Source of the DNA: Clostridium sp.
GTDB lineage: Bacteria > Bacillota > Clostridia > Clostridiales > Clostridiaceae
Direction of reading: 5' to 3'
NCBI GenBank assembly: GCA_003539755.1
Contig: DPOH01000218.1
Coordinates: 1-5,448 of the forward strand
DNA: 5,448 nucleotides
The translations under genes and the position numbers were made by a program. Within the stretch, counting starts at the first letter, position 1; each line of letters opens with the position of its first letter. This document shows, piece after piece, positions 1-5,032 of the stretch. The notes under the pieces are model-generated. The model searched no databases and had not been told where the DNA came from. It saw only the letters and a list, made by a program, of their open reading frames with translations.

Positions 1-75
1 GTATACAATATACTATATATCATAAATCATATTTTGTCAACACAATAAACTATACTTTTTATATATAGTGTACAC
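1..75 (-). promoter_or_regulatory. Sigma-A-type promoter reading out of the left edge, with flanking palindromes
   Basis: On the minus strand a perfect -35 box TTGACA (40-35) is followed by a 17-bp spacer and the -10 box TATAGT (17-12). This is a near-consensus vegetative promoter whose transcript would start near the left edge and leave the window. Just downstream of the -10 lies the dyad GTATA-CAA-TATAC (1-13). Upstream of the -35 are the palindrome GTGTACAC (68-75) and the inverted pair ACTATA (49-54) / TATAGT (64-69). The dyads could be operators for a repressor; that is inference. The regulated gene is not visible. No separate rho-independent terminator for the preceding transporter gene is seen here: the sequence at 76-100 is almost pure A/T with no GC-containing hairpin. 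Confidence 0.6.
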
Positions 76-100
76 ATTTTAAAATTTTATAAATTCAAAT

Positions 101-970
101 CTAATTTTTAGTTTTTTTATTATTTAAAAACATGTAATACGATGCTGAAAATATTATTATATATCCTATAACACTATACTTATCTGGTAATACTCCAAAT
201 AAAATTAAACTTATTATTGCAGAAAATATTATATTAGAATAATCAAATATTGATATTTCTTTAGCTGGAGCATATTTATATGCTAATGTTATTCCAAACT
301 GCCCAAGGCTTGCAGCAGCTCCCGCCAATATTAAATATAAAAACTGTAATATAGACATATGTTTGTATGACAGCATCATAAGCGGAAAAGTTACTATACT
401 TGAAAATAGTGAAAAATAAAATACTATAGTATCTGGTTTTTCTTTTCCCCCTAAAGCTCTTACGCATGTATAAGCTGCCGCAGCACTTATTCCACCAAAT
501 GTCCCTACAAGAGCAGGTATCATCTGAAAATCTAATGATGGTTTTATTATAAATAATGCTCCTATGAATGCAATTATTACTGCAGTAAATTGTTTAAAAT
601 TAATTTTTTCCTTTAAAAACAATGCTGAAAATATAATAACAAAAAATGGGCTTAATTTGTTTAGCATATTTGCATCTGATAATACTAATCTATCAATAGC
701 GTAATAATTAAGTATAATTCCTAGTGTTCCAAATGTAGATCTCATGATAAGTACTTTTTGATTCTTTTTACTTCCAAAAAAGTTTCCTTTATTCTTTATT
801 ATTATTATAAATGCAACTATAACTGAAACACTGTTTCTAAAAAATGTTTTCTGAAAAGAAGGTAAATCCCCAGAAAGTTTTATAAATGCCGACATAAGTG
901 CAAATCCTAATGCAGACATTATTATAAAGAATACTCCCTTACTTCTATTACTTAGTTTGTTTATATCCAT
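101..970 (-). CDS. EamA/DMT-family transporter (10 predicted membrane helices)
   Basis: This encodes an integral membrane protein of about 289 residues in the drug/metabolite transporter superfamily, made of two EamA repeats. About ten hydrophobic helices are visible, near residues 12-30, 44-60, 74-92, 103-120, 125-142, 150-170, 182-201, 208-230, 242-260 and 265-283 (numbered from the chosen start). Each repeat ends with the typical pattern of a short polar turn then a helix (LKEKINFKQF then AVIIAFIGALFII; LPDKYSVIGYII in the second half). Length is normal for the family (about 280-310). Family members export or import amino acids, metabolites, nucleotide-sugar-like compounds or S-adenosylmethionine; the substrate cannot be read from this sequence. 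I chose the ATG at 970 because AAAGAGG (983-977) lies 6 nt from it, while the in-frame ATG at 976 directly abuts the Shine-Dalgarno. The gene has its own promoter and appears monocistronic. Confidence 0.9.
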   Translation of the reverse strand: MDINKLSNRSKGVFFIIMSALGFALMSAFIKLSGDLPSFQKTFFRNSVSVIVAFIIIIKNKGNFFGSKKNQKVLIMRSTFGTLGIILNYYAIDRLVLSDANMLNKLSPFFVIIFSALFLKEKINFKQFTAVIIAFIGALFIIKPSLDFQMIPALVGTFGGISAAAAYTCVRALGGKEKPDTIVFYFSLFSSIVTFPLMMLSYKHMSILQFLYLILAGAAASLGQFGITLAYKYAPAKEISIFDYSNIIFSAIISLILFGVLPDKYSVIGYIIIFSASYYMFLNNKKTKN

Positions 971-976
971 AATCAT

Positions 977-983
977 CCTCTTT
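977..983 (-). promoter_or_regulatory. Ribosome binding site fixing the EamA start
   Basis: AAAGAGG on the minus strand lies 6 nt upstream of the ATG at 970 and 0 nt upstream of the in-frame ATG at 976. The spacing favours 970 as the true start. Confidence 0.65.
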
Positions 984-1002
984 TCTCTATAAGTTCTGTA
1001 AT

Positions 1003-1030
1003 ATTATATCATTGACGTAATTATTGTACA
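1003..1030 (-). promoter_or_regulatory. Probable promoter of the EamA transporter gene
   Basis: A consensus -10 box TATAAT (1008-1003) lies about 33 bp upstream of the start codon on the minus strand. The best -35 candidate is TGTACA (1030-1025), four of six matches to TTGACA, with a 16-bp spacer. The -35 box directly abuts the T-tract of the upstream gene's terminator, so the two units are packed with almost no spare DNA. Confidence 0.5.
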
Positions 1031-1058
1031 AAAAAATCAGCATATAAATATGCTGATT
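1030..1058 (-). terminator. Rho-independent terminator of the GGDEF/EAL gene
   Basis: AATCAGCATAT and ATATGCTGATT (1035-1058) form a perfect stem with a very short loop. On the minus strand it is followed by seven Ts (1036-1030). It begins 3 nt after the TAG stop codon of the GGDEF/EAL gene, so it is well placed to end that transcript before the EamA promoter. Confidence 0.9.
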
Positions 1059-1061
1059 CTA

Positions 1062-2693
1062 CTATTCTTTATAATAGTATTTTTTTTCAAATTCCGTAAT
1101 AGGTATAGGTTTTGAATATAAATATCCTTGTGCCATATCACATCCTATACCTCTTAAAAATTCTTCTTGTTTTGAATTTTCTACACCTTCTGTGATAGTC
1201 TTCATGTTCAATTCTTTTGCCATTTTTATTACATGTTTTATTATAATCTTACTCTTTTCTGATTGATTTGCTTCATTTAAGAACTCCCTATCAATCTTAA
1301 GAACATCTGCATTTATCTGCTTCAGCATATTTAACGATGAATACCCTGATCCAAAATCATCTATTGAAATTTTAAAACCTATTTTGTGAAGCTTGTCAAT
1401 AACTCTAATTAAATTATTAACATCACTTGTTACTACAGTTTCAGTTATTTCTAATTCAATTAATTCTGGAGGAATATTATATTTTTTAATTATGCTTTCT
1501 AGCCTAGATATATAGTCATCATTTTCTAATTGTCTTTTAGACTGATTAATTGATGTAACCTTAACGTCAATACCATCATCTATCCACTTACGTATACTTT
1601 TACAGATTTCTTCAAAAACATAAAAATCTATCTCTACAATAAATCCATTTTTTTCGAATAAAGGTATAAAATCTACAGGAGATATAAACCCTAATTCACT
1701 TGAATCCCATCTAACCAGTGCCTCTGCACCTGAGAATTCTAAATTATTTAAGTCTTTCTTTCCTTGAAGATATACTTTAAATTCATTATTCTCTAAAGCA
1801 TAATACATTATACTTTCCATTTTCTTTTCTTCTATAACTTTATTCTTAATTTTTGAATTATAAAAAATATAAGGCTCTAATGTATTATATCCAAGTTTTG
1901 CAATTTTTTGAGCTACATTTGCTTTATCTATCATTTTTTCTATTTCATCTGTATCTTCTTCTACTCTATATATCCCAAAAATAAAGTGTATATTTATTTT
2001 ATGTCCTTCTTCATCAACTATATGTTTAAATTTTTGAGATATATAATCAATTTTCTTTATTATCTCTTCACGATCTGTTTCATGCAACAAAAGCAAAAAG
2101 TTATCATCATAACTCCTTGTATATATTTCATCATCATTAATCAAATTACTTAATGTATCTTCTACTTCCTGTAATATCTTATCCCCACAGCCATATCCAT
2201 ATATTTCATTTATATATTCAAATTTATCAATATCGAATTTTATAATAGAAAACTCTTCTTTAGGATGAGCCACAAAAATCCCTCTCATATAATCTATAAA
2301 TTCATTAATATTAACAGATATTATAAAATTATTAGTATCACTAGACGATTGATTATTGCTTTTTGTAGACAACCTATTAGCTAATTTATTCATAGCTTGC
2401 CCAAGTTTATTCGTGTATACAATATCATAATTGTCATATTTATCTGTTAACTTTCCTTCTGCCATATCATTTAGACCATTAACTATTTTATCTATTTGAT
2501 TTTGTATCTTTATTTTATAATGATACAACGATATAATTTTCCAAGTACAAAACATAAATATAATTCCAACTATAATTCTATATAAAAAAACAGTATCATA
2601 CTTGCATACATATATCCACCAAAAGGTTGCAATTAGTAAGGTTAATGTATAAACATATTTTGTGAATTTACTATATCGATTGCTATTTTTCAT
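1062..2693 (-). CDS. Membrane-anchored c-di-GMP phosphodiesterase: degenerate GGDEF plus intact EAL domain
   Basis: This 543-residue protein probably hydrolyses cyclic di-GMP to pGpG at the inner face of the membrane. Two hydrophobic helices (about 11-30 and 35-56) with almost no extracellular loop form the anchor. A HAMP-like amphipathic linker (about 57-110) and a Ser/Asn-rich spacer (111-122) follow. The GGDEF domain (about 130-280) keeps its fold markers (FDIDKF at 153-158, GYGCGD at 166-171), but the signature reads YDDNF (195-199), so cyclase activity is unlikely. It might still bind GTP as an allosteric input, as in some GGDEF-EAL proteins. The EAL domain (about 293-540) has E324 (EAL), N383, E415, D445/D446 (DDFGSGYSSL), K466 (KIDREF), E502 (TEGVE) and Q522 (AQGY), the set expected of an active enzyme. 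One oddity is YLQG (308-311), where Pro usually follows the Gln. An AGAGG (2704-2700) supports the ATG at 2693. The gene is monocistronic between its own promoter and terminator. Confidence 0.92.
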   Translation of the reverse strand: MKNSNRYSKFTKYVYTLTLLIATFWWIYVCKYDTVFLYRIIVGIIFMFCTWKIISLYHYKIKIQNQIDKIVNGLNDMAEGKLTDKYDNYDIVYTNKLGQAMNKLANRLSTKSNNQSSSDTNNFIISVNINEFIDYMRGIFVAHPKEEFSIIKFDIDKFEYINEIYGYGCGDKILQEVEDTLSNLINDDEIYTRSYDDNFLLLLHETDREEIIKKIDYISQKFKHIVDEEGHKINIHFIFGIYRVEEDTDEIEKMIDKANVAQKIAKLGYNTLEPYIFYNSKIKNKVIEEKKMESIMYYALENNEFKVYLQGKKDLNNLEFSGAEALVRWDSSELGFISPVDFIPLFEKNGFIVEIDFYVFEEICKSIRKWIDDGIDVKVTSINQSKRQLENDDYISRLESIIKKYNIPPELIELEITETVVTSDVNNLIRVIDKLHKIGFKISIDDFGSGYSSLNMLKQINADVLKIDREFLNEANQSEKSKIIIKHVIKMAKELNMKTITEGVENSKQEEFLRGIGCDMAQGYLYSKPIPITEFEKKYYYKE

Positions 2694-2695
2694 TC

Positions 2696-2728
2696 TTAAC
2701 CTCTGCCTTTATCTATGTATATTCTCAT
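2696..2728 (-). other. Possible 10-codon leader peptide upstream of the EAL gene
   Basis: An ATG at 2728 opens a 10-codon frame, MRIYIDKGRG, ending at TAA (2698-2696), 2 nt before the ATG of the GGDEF/EAL gene. The main gene's ribosome binding site lies inside this short frame. An AGAGG (2744-2740) precedes it at 11 nt, a rather long spacing. It could couple translation of the two frames, or be fortuitous; there is no comparative support here. Confidence 0.2.
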
Positions 2729-2756
2729 ATTACTTTATACCTCTTTTAAATTAAAT

Positions 2757-2817
2757 TTTATTTTTACAAAAAAAAAAATGATCCGCCCAAAACTCCCTCA
2801 ATTGTATATTAGCATAT
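2757..2817 (-). other. 5' leader segment with G-rich patch and 11-T tract
   Basis: On the minus strand, the untranslated leader downstream of the TTGAAA/TATAAT promoter contains a G-rich stretch (GAGGGAGTTTTGGGCGGATC, about 2801-2782) followed by a run of eleven Ts (2778-2768). The G-rich part has almost no C with which to form a hairpin inside the leader, so it is not an ordinary terminator. It matches no c-di-GMP riboswitch consensus I know. Its role is unknown. Confidence 0.35.
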
Positions 2818-2823
2818 ATTGTT

Positions 2824-2852
2824 ATTATATCTCCATTCGTGGTGAATTTCAA
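2824..2852 (-). promoter_or_regulatory. Strong sigma-A-type promoter of the GGDEF/EAL gene
   Basis: On the minus strand TTGAAA (2852-2847), a 17-bp spacer and a perfect TATAAT (2829-2824) form a good vegetative promoter. It would give an untranslated leader of roughly 120 nt before the ATG at 2693. The spacer contains the short dyad CCA-CGAA-TGG. Nothing else in the 2694-2989 gap looks like a promoter of comparable quality. Confidence 0.7.
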
Positions 2853-2921
2853 TATAATTAGTATTAATTATCGTTGAATAATTTTAATTAGTTTACTTTT
2901 AATCTTTTTTATAGTTATAAA

Positions 2922-2982
2922 CAATAATAATTTAAAGGTTTTATTAATAAATCATATTAATAAAACCTTTAAATTATTATTG
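2922..2982 (-). terminator. Perfect 28-bp inverted repeat, probable terminator of the acetyltransferase gene
   Basis: Arms 2922-2949 and 2955-2982 are exact reverse complements over 28 bp around a 5-nt loop. The repeat starts 7 nt after the TAA of the acetyltransferase gene. The stem is nearly all A/T with only a GG/CC pair and a closing C/G. On the minus strand it is followed by TTTATAAC rather than a clean T run, so termination is likely but not textbook. The perfect symmetry means it could also act on the plus strand. Confidence 0.65.
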
Positions 2983-2989
2983 CCTTATA

Positions 2990-3517
2990 TTAATCAATAT
3001 CAATCCTGTCTAATAAATAATGTTCTCCAAATTTCTTCCAATCTGTTTTATCTATAAGTATAAATTCTTGTCCAAAAAACTCTATTTTCTTGCTAAATAA
3101 TCCACTGCCTCCCCCCTCAATATATTTAGCATATTCATTTTCACTAAAAATATTGTTACTTCCTAATTCTTTTATATATACTTTTTCCATATTAACTTCA
3201 TCAAATGCATACTCTAATAAATTAGAAATTACTATCTGATTAATCCCTCTATTTCTAAAATGCTTCTCTTCTATAATACATTCTACATTACAAGATTTAT
3301 CCTTAACATCTATATGATTTATACCTGCAATTCCAATTTTTATAGTTCCACTATTTATAACCCAATACTTACAACATTCATCTATTTCTACATTAGCAAA
3401 CCAATTTTTCTCAAATTCCATAGTCAAACTATGTTCTTTATTTAAATATTCCTTCTTTTTCTTCCAGTTTAATATAATTTTCAAATCATCTTCTTGTAGT
3501 TTTCTTAAAAATATCAT
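2990..3517 (-). CDS. GNAT-family N-acetyltransferase
   Basis: This is a probable acetyl-CoA-dependent N-acetyltransferase of about 175 residues, soluble and cytoplasmic. The N-terminus MIFLRKLQEDDLKIILNW is the usual first strand and helix of RimJ/RimL- or PseH-like GNATs. A central strand (YWVINSGTIKIGIAGI, 51-66) and the acetyl-CoA loop RNRGIN (88-93) followed by a long helix (QIVISNLLEYAF) match motif A, although the last small residue of R-x-x-G-x-G/A is Asn. The C-terminal half contains an odd EGGGSG (134-139) encoded by a G-rich run where relatives usually have a G-F turn. The substrate is unknown; amino-sugar acetylation for a surface glycan is one possibility. I chose the ATG at 3517, preceded by AGGGAG at 3 nt. 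A GTG at 3532 would add five residues but has no ribosome binding site. No partner genes of a sugar pathway are adjacent. Confidence 0.8.
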   Translation of the reverse strand: MIFLRKLQEDDLKIILNWKKKKEYLNKEHSLTMEFEKNWFANVEIDECCKYWVINSGTIKIGIAGINHIDVKDKSCNVECIIEEKHFRNRGINQIVISNLLEYAFDEVNMEKVYIKELGSNNIFSENEYAKYIEGGGSGLFSKKIEFFGQEFILIDKTDWKKFGEHYLLDRIDID

Positions 3518-3520
3518 ATT

Positions 3521-3526
3521 CTCCCT
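3521..3526 (-). promoter_or_regulatory. Ribosome binding site favouring the ATG start of the acetyltransferase
   Basis: AGGGAG lies 3 nt before the ATG at 3517, closer than usual. No comparable site precedes the in-frame GTG at 3532, so the shorter protein is preferred. The decision is not firm. Confidence 0.45.
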
Positions 3527-3532
3527 ACTCAC

Positions 3533-3791
3533 TTAAAATTTCTATTTTCTACATATAAAACAATAAATTCATATATTCTAATATAAAAGCCGGTTAAATA
3601 CGCATTGATACATTCTATGAATTCCATATATTTTTGGTGATATTTATTAATAATCCAATTATATCTCCATATAAAAAACTTATTTGCAAAGGTAATCTTT
3701 GTGGCAAAGCGCATTGATATTTCTAAATAAATTGTGCATTAATCAAATTGTCCAAAAATAATTCAGTTCAATAACATAAAATTATGAATAT
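3533..3791. other. Intergenic stretch with no convincing gene
   Basis: Between the acetyltransferase and the hairpin at 3792 I see no supported coding region. A 61-codon minus-strand frame (3714-3529) ends by overlapping the GTG at 3532 but has no ribosome binding site and no recognisable family. A TATAAT box at 3663-3658 (minus) may belong to the acetyltransferase promoter, but no -35 box sits at the right spacing. The 10-mer CGCATTGATA occurs at 3601 and 3710. The stretch could hold decayed coding sequence, which cannot be shown from this window alone. Confidence 0.4.
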
Positions 3792-3842
3792 AAATAAAAA
3801 ATGAGCTTACTATGAAAAATCATATAAGCTCATTTTTTATTT
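3792..3842. terminator. Large symmetric hairpin, bidirectional terminator type
   Basis: Arms of 18 bp (3792-3809 and 3825-3842, core ATGAGCTTA/TAAGCTCAT) are exact complements. They continue past a single bulged C (3810) into TATGA/TCATA closing an AAAA tetraloop. The stem has A-rich and T-rich ends on both sides, so either strand would give a hairpin followed by a U-rich tail. It could back up the xerD terminator on the minus strand. No plus-strand gene is visible that needs it. Confidence 0.75.
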
Positions 3843-3932
3843 CAAGTATGGCATGTTTTAGTTAAAGTAATTATTAGTTAGATACATGTCTACGTATATT
3901 TTAATGTAAAATATAATTTCTTTTGTAATGAA
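3843..3932. other. Spacer between two terminator hairpins
   Basis: This holds only short palindromes (ACATGT near 3884, TACGTA near 3891) in an otherwise A/T-rich sequence. I see no gene, no clear promoter and no structured RNA. Confidence 0.3.
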
Positions 3933-3963
3933 AAAAGATAAAATCAGAAAAATTTTATCTTTT
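3933..3963 (-). terminator. Probable terminator of the spoIIM-xerD unit
   Basis: A 12-bp perfect stem AAAAGATAAAAT/ATTTTATCTTTT with a 7-nt loop lies about 100 bp downstream of the xerD-like stop codon. On the minus strand its 3' arm runs into CTTTTTTCATT, giving a U-rich tail. The stem is weak in GC, so read-through to the larger hairpin at 3842-3792 is plausible. Confidence 0.55.
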
Positions 3964-4063
3964 AACAACATGCGGTAACTTTTATATTATTCTTAGAACT
4001 TTAAACACAACTATATATCAGTTAACATTAGCTTTAATATATTATTTCATACTTTGCTTTTAT

Positions 4064-4942
4064 TTAAGCTCTTGGATGAGTATGCATATAAATATAATTT
4101 ATTTTATCATTATTTATTATCTCATAATATGTGTCCATATATGTTAATACCTGATTACCAAGAAGCTTCTGTACAGCTCTTACATTGGCTCCATTTTGAA
4201 GAAGATGGACAGCAAATGAATGCCTGAACGTATTAAGATTAACATCCTTATCTATTCCAGCTTTTCTTGAGTACTCCTTAACTATTCTCCATATTCCCTG
4301 TCTTGTTAATTTATTACCGTTCAAATTAACAAATAGATTTGATACACCACACTGAGCAATTTTATACCTTATGCTTAGATATTCAGATAATGCTTTACAT
4401 GCACTCCTTCCAATAGGAATTACCCGTTCATAGTGCTTATTATCAGTACACCTTACAAAATTAAGATCTAAATTTACATCTTCAACATTTAGTGCTATAA
4501 GTTCTGATACTTTCATTCCTGTTGCATACATAAGTTCTAATAATGCATTATCTCTTATTCCCTTTGGACAATCTTTTTCTACTATTCTTATAATCTTATC
4601 AACTTCTTCAATGGTCAAAATTTGTGGCAATTTTCTGTTGTTCTTGGAACTTTTGTACTCTATTTTAGGAACATCTTTAATTAGTGACTCACTTTTCAGA
4701 TATGAGTAAAAATTCCTTAAGCTTATCACAATTCTATTAATTGATCGTTCTGATTTACCTTGGTTTAAAAGATTCTGAATATATGATGCAACTGTATTCT
4801 TATCACTCTTATATATGTCTATCTTTTTTCTATTTAAAAATTTTAAATAAAGAGTAACATCTGTAACATATGCATATATAGTATTTTCACTTTTACCACT
4901 CTCTAACAAATAATTTTTATAATTACTGATACTATTTACCAT
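4064..4942 (-). CDS. xerD: XerD/RipX-type tyrosine recombinase with substituted catalytic residues
   Basis: This 292-residue protein has the full XerD architecture. A SAM-like core-binding domain (about 1-90, with SENTIYAYVTDVTLYLKFL) is followed by a catalytic domain (about 105-285) and the typical C-terminal HPRA. XerD normally works with XerC at dif to resolve chromosome dimers. Position by position against E. coli XerD: Arg148 is K144 (GMKVSEL); Lys172 is N168, though K169 is next to it; His244 is N237 (NLNTFRH); Arg247 is conserved as R240; His270 is N263 (LLGNQ); nucleophile Tyr279 is conserved as Y272. Four of the six classical residues are therefore changed in an otherwise intact frame, so strand exchange is doubtful and a DNA-binding or accessory role is possible. 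AGGAGAG (4953-4947) is well spaced from the ATG at 4942. The position directly downstream of spoIIM matches the clostridial arrangement. The symbol reflects homology and position, not proven function. Confidence 0.85.
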   Translation of the reverse strand: MVNSISNYKNYLLESGKSENTIYAYVTDVTLYLKFLNRKKIDIYKSDKNTVASYIQNLLNQGKSERSINRIVISLRNFYSYLKSESLIKDVPKIEYKSSKNNRKLPQILTIEEVDKIIRIVEKDCPKGIRDNALLELMYATGMKVSELIALNVEDVNLDLNFVRCTDNKHYERVIPIGRSACKALSEYLSIRYKIAQCGVSNLFVNLNGNKLTRQGIWRIVKEYSRKAGIDKDVNLNTFRHSFAVHLLQNGANVRAVQKLLGNQVLTYMDTYYEIINNDKINYIYMHTHPRA

Positions 4943-4962
4943 CGTTCTCTCCTATACCATTG

Positions 4963-4992
4963 ATTATAATTAGTATTCGACAAAATTGCCCA
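4963..4992 (-). promoter_or_regulatory. Weak candidate promoter before the recombinase gene
   Basis: On the minus strand TATAAT (4968-4963) is preceded at 18 bp by TGGGCA (4992-4987, four of six matches to TTGACA). It would leave only about 14 nt of leader before the ATG at 4942. The gene may equally be co-transcribed with spoIIM, whose stop is 90 bp upstream. Confidence 0.25.
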
Positions 4993-5032
4993 GATTCCTT
5001 TATTATGATTAATCTTATGTTATTTTTTATTT

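Noticed and set aside
276..467. 63-codon minus-strand frame inside the EamA gene
   Set aside because: It overlaps the transporter in another frame, has no family resemblance and is explained as a shadow of the real gene.
1908..2153. 81-codon plus-strand frame rich in Phe, Ile and Tyr
   Set aside because: It lies antisense to the GGDEF domain. Its composition is what reverse reading of A/T-rich coding DNA gives, and the EAL-protein frame is clearly real.
2694..2852. c-di-GMP riboswitch in the leader of the phosphodiesterase gene
   Set aside because: The context was attractive, but I could not find the class I core or class II pseudoknot elements, and the leader lacks the paired GC-rich helices needed.
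3260..3445. 61-codon plus-strand frame
   Set aside because: It is antisense to the acetyltransferase, with the same low-complexity composition and no ribosome binding site evidence.
2824..3670. The 13-mer ATGGAGATATAAT occurs on the minus strand at 2836-2824 and 3670-3658, suggesting a shared regulatory box
   Set aside because: In a 5.4-kb window this rich in A/T a repeated 13-mer is expected by chance a few times, and only the first copy has a good -35 box.
3529..3714. 61-codon minus-strand frame as a real gene
   Set aside because: There is no ribosome binding site before its ATG, no recognisable domain and no support beyond an overlap with a doubtful GTG start. It is reported only as an observation.
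4064..4942. Integrase of a mobile element
   Set aside because: The length, HPRA terminus and position after spoIIM fit chromosomal XerD/RipX. I saw no attachment-site repeats, excisionase or cargo genes.
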